Shown piece after piece: positions 31,771 to 46,700 of a stretch of 49,519 bases of DNA; the first letter of the stretch is position 1, and every line of letters begins with the position of its first letter. The stretch lies in the IMG/VR virus record IMGVR_UViG_3300042564_003566, positions 1 to 49,519 of that record; one strand, given 5' to 3'. The position numbers were made by a program, and so were the translations under genes. The notes under the pieces are model-generated. The model had not been told where the DNA came from. It made no database searches and worked only from the letters and a program-made list of their open reading frames with translations. This stretch comes from a virus.

Positions 31771-34700
31771 TTATCTGTCACACAAAAACCTTGCAGCTAC
31801 AGTATCAGTTTCTTGCAGTGCAATACCATTGCTGGGCGTGCCAACACCAGGCTCGTACCAAGTTTTTCCGCGTCGTTGCAAGATAGTTACTTCGCTGCCA
31901 GCTGCTGGCGCAGAGTAAGTGTTATCAACAATAAACTCAATAGCCAATGGGTCAAATAGCGAAACAATATAACGATATTGACTATCAGCTGTGGTGTTGC
32001 TGTAGTTGTATTGGCGTGTGCCGCCTACGTATACTTCAATGCTTTCAACATACACAGTGCTTGAATCACCAAAATCAGCAATGTCAATATTGGGTGCATA
32101 GAACACTGCTGTGGTGCCATCGCCCATGCTGGTGTCTTTGACCACGTAGTCTTGATACTGAACATTCAACAAGTTACCGCGTCCAAAGTCGTACACATCT
32201 GTACCCACCAAGTGATTGGCTGCTGCTGTACCAGCTGTGCCGCGTTGTAATCCAGAAACTGTGTTTAAGGCAGTGTTCCGATAACGATACATGATTCGTT
32301 CGCCATTGATAGATACCACACCAAATACACCTGCTGGCAAATTGGGCTCAGTCAACGCTGCTGCATTTTCCACATAAATTATGTCAGCAGTGCTACTCAG
32401 CGCTTGCGCCAATGTTGTTGTTGTAGAAGTAGTTATTCTATATGTGGCTTGTACTCCGCGCATGTCTTGGAAAATACGAAAGGCTGTTGCTTCCGGCACA
32501 ATTGAATTTGTAAATTCAGTTACAATTAATGTTTGGTTGTTATTAATCACTCCCTGCGCTAATATTAAATATTGTCCTTGAATAGTATAGTCACTGCCTT
32601 CAAACAGTCTGTAACCATCTAATGTGACCCATAATCTGCTGGCATCAATGTTAGTGCGCAGCAAATCAAAATCGTTGACTGGTACAGATGTTCCTAGTTC
32701 AAACGAGAACTCGCCAGGAAGTGGTTGTCCAGGATCGTTTAGAGTTGGACTGTCATAGTCTGTTGTGTCATATTCTTGATAAATGGTACCACTAGTTGAG
32801 ACTGGTCCAGTAAATGTCAATGTCAATGCATTTTGTTGGCTGGTGTCATTCCATGTAACCACGCTGAGTACATCGTTTTGATTCAAAGTAGATACAATTT
32901 GCAACAATGCACTAAATGATGCTGCTGATGGGTCATAGGCAAACAAGCAATCAGCCAAAGTTGATACTGCAATCAAAATTACGTCTCCACTTTGCGGATT
33001 GTTTTCAAACACAACTTGTCGTCCAGGAACATTGCTGCCGTCCCAGTTTGTGACACTGTAAGTACCATCTTCGGCGCCAAATGATTGTTTTTGCAACACA
33101 CCATTCACATACACTTGTATGTCATTGACCGCATCAATACTGCTCTGCAAGAAACTGGTGCCCATGCGTTGTGGTAGTCCAAAACTAGATGTGGTGCCAT
33201 CACCAATCCATTCTATACAACTTGGGCCAAGTATTCTATATCCATTGACCATGACAATCATGTTGGCTGGATTAGTTCCAACTGGTGGGTTCTCTAAAGT
33301 CACTGCCCCATTGGTAATAATTGTTTGATCTACAATAAATGTTTCAATTTCTGGAGTGCTCCAGTTCTGATAATTTGTAGGAACAAATTTTGCTGTTAAT
33401 TCACCAATCCAAGTAGCTTCATCATTGATTAATGCAACTTCAGTTGTGCCATTTTCAGTGATAGTAATAGCATTCATAGAGTCATCAATTATGCTTAGAA
33501 TTGTGTAATTTGTTTCAGTCAATACACCACCTAGGCTATAACCTGAGAATGTAACTGTTTGTCCCACAGACAAATTAGATGTTGATCCCAGTAACACAAT
33601 GGCATTGCCCAAGGCTTGAGTATCAGCAACTACAATACTAGCGGCATTTCCTAGAACTACAACTGCTATTCCATCAGTTGCTAAAACGCTGGCAGTAATG
33701 GCCAGTCTAGTATATGTGGTGGGATTAAACGGCAACCAGTAATTGGTATCGGTCAATGTGATACCTGCAGGTACTGTTTGTACTGCTCTATAATAATTTC
33801 CTTTGGGGGACCCAGTCATTGATCCTGTTGCAGTAGACAACACAAATGGAGTTGTTGCGCCGGCAATCTCGCTGATGTAAAATTGTGTACTGTTTACTAT
33901 ATTTTGCACATAGTATGTTTGACCAGCAACAATGCCGCCAAATGTAGTACCTGAAAACACAATAGGTTGTCCCACTGTCATTGCACTGGTGTTGTTGCAA
34001 GTAACTATGTTAGCACCGCTAACAGTGCTGGTAACTGTAATTTGGGTGTCATTAAAGATAATATCCAAGGCTTGATATGTGTTATTCAAGTTCCATGCTT
34101 GACTGATTGTGTAAGGACGCAACTGAGGTATTGCCACTATTTTGCCGTTTATAAACACATATGCTTCTACAATTTCGGCATAATTTACTGGTAGAATTAT
34201 AATGTTGTTATCTGCTACAACTGTGGCACCATCATAATTTCCTCGGAACAACTGGCTACCACCACCCACTTCATAAACATCAATAACAACAATGTCAAAT
34301 GCAGATACACTGTTAACGTTAATAATGGTTACATATTGTTCGTTCCAGTTTACAGTATAATCAATATCTTCAGTTAGTACTTGTCCAGTGGTTAAATTAG
34401 AAACAACTATGTTGAATGGGTGTTCTACAACGTCGGCCCAACTGTAATCAAATGTAATCCCTGGCTCAAAAGTATAACGAATTGTACCAATTTGGAAACC
34501 GTGCCCGTCAAAAGTCCAGTCAGATCCTGGGCGTGTGTAGATACGCATGTCCATGGTGTCATATTCAGCACCATTGATCAATTCTTCAGGTGCATGTCCT
34601 TCGTAAGGACCAACAAACTCACCACCGTCAACATTGATGTCTGACGGGCGGGTGCCAAGATAAATGTCTGCAAATTCACTTTGATAATTGGCATCTAGTG

Positions 34701-37700
34701 TTTGTGTACCGGTGAAATATTCGCCCCAAACTTGAACTCCTGGATAATCTACTCCATCTACCAGCAGTGGTAATTCTAGCCCGTACTCATTGACACCGGG
34801 CACATACAATCCCATGGTACGGTCAACCCCAGTTAATCCTGTGGCCTGTGTGCTGCCTGGATATGTGTATGTGGCTGGGTTAACCAATTGCCAATTTTCT
34901 AAATCAAATGTTGGGCCGACCACTGATGAGCTACCGTCAGCATTGAGTGCAGACCACACACGGTCGTCGTAACGAACCAAGGTACCGTTTTCGTAAGTGC
35001 CCTCACTACTCCAGGTCTGGATTGTGGTTTGATATTGGAATCGATCATATCGAATCACTGTACGGAATTGACGTATCAACCCGTTGGTCATACGAGGATA
35101 TGCCACAGCACCCAGCCCATTGCCGCCGACAAACGCAACAGTAGGAGTTGAGCGGTATCCAGCACCGTTAGCAGTGACATTTACTCCAATTACTTGTCCT
35201 GCCCCATTTAATACTGCTGTGGCCTGTGCTGCAACAGTTGGAGCAGGATCGTTAGGGTTGGGAGTTATTTCAACCACAGGTGGCTCAGTATATCCTGATC
35301 CAGTTTCAATTAACTCAATAGAATCGAGACTTAACAAATAATTATTGAACCATTGACTGTATGGCCAGGAGCTCCACACTGTGGAACTAGCCGGTAAATC
35401 ACTTAAATTGTTAGTTTCAGAATTAAAAGAAGTACTGTGATCATATGGCAATAATATTGGGCTAGTGAACCCAGGCACTTGCAAACTAGTATTATAATAC
35501 GCCGGCAAGTCAAAGTCAGTCATGTCTCCAAACCATTGATCAAAACCATTGTATCTCAAGTTAAACTCGCGAATTTGCACATGATAAGGTTTAACTTCTT
35601 GAATATAATCCAACACAAATTCCTGGTTGTCTCGACTATAGTTTTGAAATTCAGTCAAGCTGCGAATTCTGTGTTCTACATCAATTAGAGAAGTCTTGAT
35701 CAGCCATTCAGGTGCAGCAAATTCACTTAGTACAAAATTGAACATCAATGTTAATTGACGATTACGCTCAATTGCCAAATTGTCAATAAACAATTCTTCA
35801 TTGATAGCTTGTATAATCTTTCTTGTTTCAATTACTGGTTCTTGATCATAATACTGTGCGTCAAAAACTTCAACGTCAAAACCAAATCGTCCCAGTGCAT
35901 AATCCCATAATTGTGCAGAAAATTCAATTGTGCCGTTTTGCAGACCCACACGATCAAACCCTGTGGCGCCTCGCAGATAAATTTCAAAATTACCCTGGCT
36001 GTTGGCAATGACTTTGACACTGCTGCCTACAGGAACATCCAATGTATTGAGTCCAGCGACATTTGAAACTTCTGCAATAATTTTGCTACTGCTGTTATAT
36101 CCTGGCAGATACCAATTGATATAGTTCCAATATTGCGTGGTATTGTAGTTCTGAACTTGAATTAGCTGCAATAATCTCACTGTACCATCAATGGTGATTC
36201 TTTCTTCAACAGTGTAAATGGTCCATAATCCTCGATTGCTGGAGTCGCTGACCACTAGATAATTGTATCCCAACGGAACTGTGTTGAGATTTTGGAATCC
36301 TAATATTTCTAAATTGGCTACACGTTTGTTCCATTTTCCAGATCCTGCATTTGGTTCAGGCTCGCTGCTGTTTAACAATACAAATTGTCTGCTTTCAGCT
36401 ATAGGATACAATGCCAACACCGAGTTAGCTCTTGTCAGGTAATTTTTCAATGCTGCAAATCTGTCCACAAACATGCTTTGACGTGGTCGGAATTGTACCC
36501 CATAGCGTTCTGCTGGACCAAGATTGATGTCTGGCACTAAGTTGCCATTTGTGTCAACTCCACAAAAACTGTCCTGCATTTTGCGGTACAAATTACTGCT
36601 GATGAATGCATCTTCACGGTCTTGCGCAACTAATTCGTATTCAACGTGAACATTGTCGTTAGTTAACTCTTTATCAAATTCAATGCTGATGATTGTATCT
36701 TGTGCATTGATGTAATCACCAGCATTGTACAGTGCAATAGTACTAGAGTTGATAGGTGCAAGATAGGTAATGCCCGATGCTTTGGGATTTTCAATATAGT
36801 TAGAAACTGTGCTTACTGGTAGGGTTTTTCCATGTTGTGTGGCTGTGGCAGTTATTCCACGAACCCAGAAATAATATTCAGTATTAAAAATACCTTGTGG
36901 ACTGAGCACAGTGTTTACCACATAACTGTTGATGTCTAATGGTGTTCCTTCACCAACATAAGATGCAGGAACTGTGGTACTAACAATCCACTGATAAACA
37001 TCTACACTGCTGCCAGGGAATGTTTGCCCCCAACGTCGACTTGCATACACAATGTCATCTTGATTGGGGTCAATGAATCTCACCGTACTGGTATCCCACC
37101 ATGCTTGCCCAACTTGTGTTCGTCCCCATGTTGTGCCACGAATGCCAACAGGACCAACATTGTAACTGGCAGGATCTACTGCACCAATATAGTCTAAATT
37201 TTGACGGGCAGCACCAAGAATCTTGCCTTGTAATGGATCAAAGAAATCATAATATTGTGTAGTAGCTGATGTAATTCTATCATATGAATACACTGAGTTC
37301 AACAGTCTAATATCCACAACTGGTTTTTGCTCTCGCAACACTGTCCATGCTGGAGTCCGAGAGTTGTTGGTACTAACAAACACACGACCGTAGTTGGCCA
37401 ACATGGTACTGTCTTCCAGTTCATTACCTGGTGCGCCAGTGAATAGTACTCCGTCGGTGTAGTCCACTGCGGCGCCGTATTGATCTTGTGTTTGCACGTC
37501 TGGATTGTCAATTTGCTGACCAAACACAAACTTGTCAGGATTGGCTACTGATGAGCTGGAACTTGGCAGTAGATCATATGTATAAACTGATCCACTTTGT
37601 AATACTTGGTCAAAGAAATCTGTGGCGCCTTCGTCAAAGTCTGTGGTGTTTAAATCAAACACTGTGATTAGATATAGTGTGCCACGTGGAGCACCGACTA

Positions 37701-40700
37701 CCAAATTCACAGCACTGTCATCAATACTGACACTGGTGCCAAAACCAGCAAAATCCACAGGGTATGGACTTACAATGGTCTGTGTAAACACAAAAGTTTC
37801 AATCCCAAGATCGGCAAATGCTGTGCCTACTGAGCCTGGAGCCACTTGCAGTTTGTCGCCAACCGGTGCTGCGGCAGAGTTTTTTACAGCAATGGTCAAA
37901 TATCCTGCAGCATCAACTGTTGCTTGTACATTGGGCACATCTACATTGATTTGTGCAGCCAGGCCACGTACTTGTGCGCTGGCAGTAATTGTGGTTGTTG
38001 TTATTGTTTTCCAGTATGAAGTATTGGTCAGTGCTGTGCTTGCAGGTACTGACTGCAAACTCAAGTAAATGGTAGTCACACCGCTGCTGGCAGTTTGATA
38101 GGTCACTGTATTTGCAGCATATCCAGTTGAGTTGTTCCAGGCGTTGGGTACCACAACATCTTGATTGTTGACTCGCAATGTGTTGCCTCCGGTCAGGACA
38201 GAGTTGGCCACTGTGTTGGTAATGATACCAAATGCACGACTTTGATTGACGCTGCGTTCAACTGCACCGGCTTTGAATTGTTGCACACTGCTGTTGGGCA
38301 CACCCACATACAAACTGCAATTGTAGCTGCAAAGATCAGTGTCGTAGCCGTAGTTGCTGAATTCTGCCTCAGTGTCTTGAGCTATTTCTTGTACCAGACT
38401 GAACCCATTGGTTTCAATTTCAATAATATCACCCACTTGCAGATCAGCAAGAATGGTAATGGTGTTGCCACTCACTGTGAAAGTGTTTGTTTGATTGGGG
38501 GCGGCTGCTTGCTCGTTGACCAAGAATGTGTTATTGACCAACACGCTGACTGGTGCAGACACTGAACCTAGCACTGTGAATGTCACACTTGATGCATCAG
38601 TGCCGTAGATAAAACGTTGAACATCTCGGTCATACACATACACGGTACCTGCTTCAACTTTGCCATTGACTGTGTTGTTGGGTGCGCCGATCAGCACTTG
38701 TCGACCGTCTGTGCTGGTGCTGACACTGTAGCCAAAGTCATCGCCTGCTGCACTGCCAGCATTGGTGATTGTACCAGCATACTGGAAGTATCCTTCAGCA
38801 CGTACAAGAATACTTGAACCAACTGCTGGAGAATTCAAAAATATCAAGTCATTATCCAAGGCACTGTCGTTGCTGAAGATGTAGTCAATTTCAGGACGTT
38901 GTAACACGTCATCAACCAGTACTGAAAAACTATACAAGTTGTCCACAGCGTAAAAGTATTCATTCAGTGAGAATGACACTGTCAATGGCGGTGGTGTGTA
39001 GCTTGGTGTACCGTTGATCGCTGTGATGATTCCACTGTTTTCTGTAATGGTAAACGTTATGTCATTGGCTGGGCTTGCGCCGCCATCAAAACTTGCTGCT
39101 GGAATTGTTATAGAATTGCCAGCAGTGTATCCTGTGCCGCCATTTTCAACGCTGACTGTGACTGTGCCTCTCACACGAGTCACAACAAAAGTTGCATTTG
39201 ATCCGGTGCCGCCGGTGCCTGCTACTCCATAATACACTTGATAGTCCAGCAGTTTACGACTGGTTCTAATAATTTCAACTGCATCGCCAACAGCAGGCGC
39301 TGTAGCAAATACTACCGCAGTAAATGAGTTTATCACAGTGTAATTGGTGCCAAGCACTTGTTCATCGCCGGCTACGCTCACAGTTAATTGAGTATCAGCA
39401 TCAATTTTGATTGTGTTGCCAATAAAATAATTTGTAGTTGCTCCGTCGCCTAGTGTTTGCAAGCGCTGAAGTTCCCAATCAACACGACCGTATGCATACA
39501 CTGCATTGGCACCGGGCGCACCAACATACAGCCAACGTTCGTCTAAGCTCACAACAACACTTTGGCCGAACTCTTCTGCGGCAACCAGTGATCCTGGTGT
39601 GGTCAACAACTGCCATTGTCCGTAAGGAATATTTCCTGGTGCGGCCAATTGTGGGTCTCGATAGATGACCACAGCGTATCCATTGTTGAGCCCACCATTG
39701 GCTCCTAAACTGCCAGGTGCTCCGGCTGCTGCCCAGGTTTGATTGCCAAAGTCCACACTGGTACCATATCCACGAGCAGCACTTTCGCCATCATACAATC
39801 CACCGCTTTTGTCTGTGACTGCCAGACTCAGCACAGCATCTTTGGGTGCTAGGGCCGATATTGGTGCATACACATTGCTGTCGCTCTTGACATACACATA
39901 AACACCGCCACGTTTGGGCAATGGAGTTAGTGAGTATGGCGTCCAGTAGGCAGTGTTATAGATACTGATGCCTTGTGGTACAGGAGCAGGTGCATAGAAA
40001 AATTCTGTTTGGAACGGATCTGGCACATACACAATTGAAAATTCAACATACTCATTGGCAATGGCCCATTCGGTTGCGCCTACTGGGAATCGATATCTTG
40101 GACTGCCAACTAGTGCAGCAAAACGACTTTGCGCTTGTGTCACACTGCTGCCATATTGTTCACCTTCGTCAACTTCATCAGGTGCAAGGCTCAGCAATTC
40201 AGTGAATACTTCATTTTTTTGCAACACAGTCCACAAATCACTGCCGTTGTTGTCTACCCAAACCTTGGCACCCGGTTCAATAGTGTTGGCATAAGGCAAA
40301 TTTAAAATATCGCTGGCTTGTGATACCCGTTGAGTTTCTAAAGTAAATCCAAGACCTGTACCATTGACCACTGTACGATCGCCTGTAAAGCTAAAAGCAA
40401 TGGTAACTGTGTCAAGGCTCACTACATCAAGTACTGTGTATACTCCGTTAACTTCTGGGTCAAAAAATCTTATCACCAACTTGTCGTTTACAGAAAGGCC
40501 ATGTTGCTTAGAAAATATAACCAAGCTGGTACCATCTAGATTGTCACACACATGCGCAATTACTCCAGGAACAGATTCAGCTCGATAAATTGCCCAATCG
40601 TATGCATTTACTTTTGCTACCCAAACAGTCGTACCAACACCAATGTTGTCAATGTTTGCTGCTAAACTATCAGTGTTGTCAATATCAAAAACTGTGATAT

Positions 40701-43700
40701 CAGCATCATTAAGATTTACGTAACCTGCTGTGGGTAAAGCAATGTCTGTAGGCAATGTGGTAGTGACTGGCAATATATTTGGAGAAGTAATGTTGTAACT
40801 TTCTTTCCAAATGTTAGACACTAAAATAGCTTGATCGGCTTGACTAGATTCCTGTGGATTAATAATTTGTACTAGCCCAGGATTAGAGTCAAGCAATGCT
40901 CGATCTAAGCGCAACTGGAAGAAGCTACGATTAGCATTGGCTCCGTATACAGCACGTTGTACTGCCCAGTTTTCATAAATGCTGTAGTCTGCAGATTCTT
41001 TACCAAGGTTGGCCTGAGCAAACAGTTCAGCACTGAGTATGGTGCCTTTTGAGCCCAGGAACTGTCTATACACATTTAATTGACTTACATCGTCAAGATT
41101 CAGTGACGTCATGTACTGCCGTGGTCGGAATCCAATTAATCCATAACTCAACAGGTCATTATCGCCTTCAAGATTTGCCGTGTTGATATTGTAACTGTTT
41201 TGTAACTGATTGGCTTTGTTGGCCAAGTTAGGCAGCAGTCCCAATTCAATCTGTGTGTAATCACTGGTCAACCAGTTGTTGGCATTAAACACTGCCGTGG
41301 GCTGTACAATGCTGCCAGCAGACCAGTAGGCACCTTTATACCGAACAATTTCGCCTTTGGTATAAGTGGTGTAGGAATTCCATTCTTGGATGTTGTCTTG
41401 ATTGAGAATAAACCCTTGAGCATCAACAGAACCATTCCACTCAGTTGTAGTCATTGCAATCAAGTTCAAACGACTTTGACGAGCACCTGTTACAGGTTGA
41501 TAGATCAAATCACCAAACACGCTGGCATTGTTCAACACAATCATGTGTTCGTAAGATGTATATTTTAAATCAATATAACTCAGTATTTGATCAGTTGCAG
41601 GTTCTACTGTGAATGTGTTGTCCAATCTAGTAATAATAAGATTGCGTGTGGGCAATTCTTTGCGGTTTTGATCCAATAATATATTGTCAGCAGTTTGTGC
41701 AGAAATACTATCTATCACAGCTTGTTCACGAGAGATGCTGAGTCTAAATGCCAAAGGATTTAAATTGATTAGTGCATTGTCATCCCAACCTTGTTGACTC
41801 CAGTACAAGAACTCAGTGACCATTTGCGGCCAGTTCAACTCATAACCATTGACTTGATTATCAAAAATCAGTCCTTGTCTCTCTAGATATTGTCCATAAC
41901 TCAACAAAAAATCACTCACGGCAGTTTCACTGGCAAAAATAAAACCATAAGGAATTTGTGTAACAGTATCTGTGTAAAACGTAGGAACTTGCACAGTTAT
42001 GCCACCTGCACTGTAAGTTTGTAAACGTCCAGAATACAGACTTTGAATTACGTTAAAATATGGCTGTGATGTGCTGTAGCCAAACACTGCATACCCGCCA
42101 GCAACTTTTTGTATCACCACTGATGAATAACTGGCACGATCAAACGGTTGATTTTTATACAACACTAAGTCGTAACTTTCATCGGGAATCAAGAAAGTGG
42201 TATTGGTTGAGTTAGGACTAGATTTTTCGGTATAAATCTTAATATATTGTTTGTCTGAAAAACTGGCCATTCTATAACACAATCTAACATCCAACGCACC
42301 AAGATCAGCAGTAAGATCAGTAGTACTATTCAATCCGCTTTGTCGATTAAAATCTACTATCCAGTCAATATAGCTGGCTTTACTGGTGCCGTTGCCGTAG
42401 ATTTCTAAATCATTGGCATCGAGTCTATAACGATTGTTGTAGAGATATTGATTTAAATCTGTGTCAAATTTGTACAAATCTCTATCAGCAAACAATGCAA
42501 AAAATTTGGCCGGACGGGTTAACGCCAACAGTCTCATGACAGCAAATGGATATGCGCTGGAATTCCACCATGATGCTTCAACAGGGCCGCCGTCTCCGAG
42601 ACTCCAACTCTTGCGGAATGTGGTATCGTTGTAAGTGCCAACTACTGAATCAAATGGACTGAGTAATTCGCCTTCTGTGCCTGTGGGAATGACTGAAGTT
42701 AATCCAGGTCTTGCATATTCTGGAAGATAATATGGTGCAACCGGGTCTGCAACATATCCTGCTTCTAAGTCGTCCCACAACACCAAGTTGTCTTGTGTAT
42801 ATGGGCCTGGACCGTAGTTGTCTTGCCACCATATGGGCTCAATTGCAAGTCCCAACATTTCCCAAGGTGTCTCTTGAGGTTGTTGAGTGTCATAATAGTA
42901 GCGATAGATACCACGCCAGGCTCCCAGTAATGGGTCGTTATCTAACTTGCTTTGACTGCCACTGTAATTCCACGAAAACTCATTGGTTACTGAGTAATTT
43001 TGTGTTTTGTAATCCAGTTTGTTCCAAGCAACATAACTCAAAAAGTCAGTGCTCAAAATATTGTTAATGTTCTGTAAACTATACCCAGTGTCTCTGAACT
43101 GACCTGGAAGAACTTCGGCAATGCTGATTGGTACAGGATTTCCATCCAATTTCAAGTTGTTGAATATTCTGGTTTCAAATTCCAACAACACATCATCCCG
43201 AATATCGCCAAATGTTCTAGTGATGCTGCCGTCATGTCCCACAATTACTGTTTGTGTACCTGAACTGGTTTTTTGTGTAATAATCTCTGGACGGTATGCA
43301 GGATATAATCCTAATTTAGTAGGTGTGTTTGGGACAAAACTGCCATAGGTAGAAGAATATTCATTTATTGTCAGGGTATCGCCCAACGACAATGTTGCCA
43401 ATACAACAATTCGAGGACCATCTGTGGCCACTGTGTAATCAAGATCTCTGGTGAGTATCACATCGTTCAAATATACATTCATACCTTGATAATTGGCTGA
43501 TGTGTAGTTGTACACATTAACAATATCAAATGTGTCATTGGTAGTATTTGATATAGTGTATGTTGTGGTCTGATACACTGCACCAGCAGGTATCATGTCG
43601 CTCCAATAAAACGGCTGTGATTCTACTCGACCTAAAGTAATTTCAGCCAATGCAGTATCTAATATTTCACCAGTAGTTTGATACTGGACAACTTGTTGAA

Positions 43701-46700
43701 TTGCAGTATTCAACAGTTGACCTTTGAATTTCAAATATTCGTTGCTGTTAAATTGCAAACTTGAAAATATATTGTATGCTTCACTGCGTAAAAAGTACCC
43801 AGCCAAGGTCAGTGGTGCGCTTTGCTGTAGTATGGTTAGTCCATATGGCACCAGATTTCCCAAATCTCTAGTGTTATTTGCCCCGTTGATTGGACCAGAA
43901 AGTGTTGATAAATTTTCACAAATAGTTTCGTATTGGGTACGAATTGTACCTAGTGTAAAACTAGGGCTGTTAGTGTTCAATGGATTATTTTGTAAATTTA
44001 TTGGTACTTGAAAAAATCCAATTTTGCTAATTTGATCACTTAGTATTAGTACTTCAATTACATCAGTTGGCAAGTAAGTGTCAGACAACGTGATTGTTGT
44101 ACTGTTGGTGCTTACACTATAAGTGTATTGGCTTGGTTGAATAAATTTTGATCCTACATAGATTTTGATTGCGGGAAGCACTGAGGTAGTACCAACTGCA
44201 ACATCTAATTTTAATGTTTGCCCAGTGTAGTTAAATTTAAATTGTTGGTATTGCTGACTGGTTGCAGCGGCGGTTTGCCAACCGATGAGTTTGCCAAATG
44301 TGGTACGGTCTATGTATTCTCTGGCCACACCAGAACTGATATCTGATGTGATTGACACATTGTCTTCTACATACAAAAACGTATCTTTGTACAAGTTGTT
44401 CTCAAACACAATGTCGCCAACGTTGTTGATGTTCAAATACTGTAATGGAAATTGTAAAATAGGGTCCAGTATGCCGGTGTCGCCTACAGCATAACTAAAC
44501 AATTTGCTGCCTGTAAATGTGCTGGATGGATACTTGACTCGATCGCCAAAACTGATGCTGGCTAAGTCATAAACATTGAACAGTGGTGCTTGTTGTACTC
44601 CAGTTTTTTGTTGTGCTTCAGTCCATTCTACACCATTATACCAAAATGACACACCCTTTTGTGTGGTTCCTTCAAGACTTACCACACACTGATCAATCAA
44701 TACCACACCATCATCAGCTACCACTAAATGTATAATGGGCTGTGCAATCAGTGGCGGCACACTGTCTGGAGTAATGAACTGTACAATATATACTTTGTTT
44801 CGTACTTCAGGATCTGAGTCAGCAGCAAAAATTACTCGTGAGCCATCAGTAAACGTATAGCCATCAACACTGTATCCAGTACTTCCTTCAATGTTGCTCA
44901 ATGCATCAGTTTCTGAAAAGTCAATAATGTCAACTGGTTGCTTACCTTCAGTTCCCATGTTGTACAAGCGAATGCCAGATCTAAAATTAATAATAGGTCT
45001 TTTGGCTCGAAAATTATTGTCTAAAGAAATTTCAGTATTATTGTATCTAGCAGTAGCTTGTATTACATCAATGTGAAACCAGCGATTACTACGAGTCCAT
45101 GCATTCAAATCTTTGCTGGCACGATCAATTGTAAGATAATCTACTTCACCAGGTTCTGACGCAATGGTGCTGTCACGAGCATCAACTACGTAAGTTTCGG
45201 GGGTGATGAAATTTCTCACTGGCAACAGTTCAATTGCAGTGCCTACACCAGAAATATAGAACTCATTGTTGGCAAATGCTATTGCAGTAAATCCCACCAC
45301 TGTGGCAGTGCTCAATTCAAACGTTGCACCATCAGCAACTGTGGCTATTGAAAATTGAATACCATTGGCTGCAATAGTTTTGATGTAATAAGTTTGTCCA
45401 GCAACAATGCCGCCAGCTGTGGTGCCTAAAAATACAATTTCTTCGCCTTCATACAATCCAGCAGTAGAACTGCAAGTAATATAGTTACTACCGGCAATTG
45501 TAGCGGTACAAGTAAATGTAGTTGTGCCTGATCCATATGAAACTGGTAACACATCACCAGTGAATCTTACTTTGAGTCCGTTGGTAAATGTTACTCCATT
45601 GGGACTGACATAATTTTTTTGTCCAATGATTTGATCAACAAAAATTGTATTAGCATCTGACTGGTCAATTAGACGAATTTTACCAAAAATTTCTGGGTCT
45701 GTACCGTCTTGATAATACAAATCATTAAGTACCGCTGTCAACAAAGGTATGCGTTGGAAATATCCTGTGGAGTTTTTATACCAACTGGTACTGCTATATG
45801 TATTGCCGTAACTGATGGTAAACTTTTGATTTAGTCCAACATCAGCAATTTTTGCCAGGCTAATATATTCCACACCATTGCGATCTACTATGCTGATTTG
45901 CCAAACTTGATATCGATCTGTCAGTGGCACCTCGGTAGACTGATCAAAGTTGATAGAATCATAACTGCCAACTTGTCCATTTTGCCCGATCGTTGCTACA
46001 ACCAGTGTAAGATCATTGGCAGGAGTTGCGCCGCCTAATTGATCTCCTGTTATTTTTAAAATGTTACCAACTGCATATCCATTCCCATTTGTTACCACTT
46101 GTATTTGTGTTTTGGTATCATATGAGTTGCTGCCTGGAAATAAATTTACATTAAGTACAGCGCCTGTGCCTGTGCCTGTCACTGACGTTACAGAAACAGA
46201 ATTGTAGTTCCCATATACACTTATAGTTCCACCTGGCAGGGCCCAGTTAACTGGTAGTTGATCTAAATACTCATTTGTTGCTGGAGTGTTGGTAACGCTT
46301 ATTGAGGTTGATGTTGAATTTGTAACAATAAAGTCACCGTTGTATATGCTAGGCGTTACCCCAGCAATACGTACTCGATCTCCAACCAACGGTGGGTATA
46401 ATTCAGACGCAAAACTAAAAGTAGTAACGCCTGTTATATCTGTTGTGATTCCAACAATTCCCACTGGTGTTCGCCGACTGCCTGTGGGGGATAAAAATCC
46501 TAATTGAAACAACGGGTCATATAATGTAGTTTCGATCCAACCACCATCTTCAGCATCTGTGATGGGATTTGTAAACACCAGTGTACGAGCATCAAGATAT
46601 GTGGTTCCGTCGATGCCGCCATAGGTGGTAATAAACTGTTCTAATGGTTGGTTGTTGATTTGATCAAATTGTAAATCAGTCAACAGATCAATTGGGCCTA

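Noticed and set aside
37622-38068. 148-residue open frame on the plus strand
   Set aside because: Antisense to the giant structural gene; Val/Ala/Ser/Thr-rich shadow of its codons.
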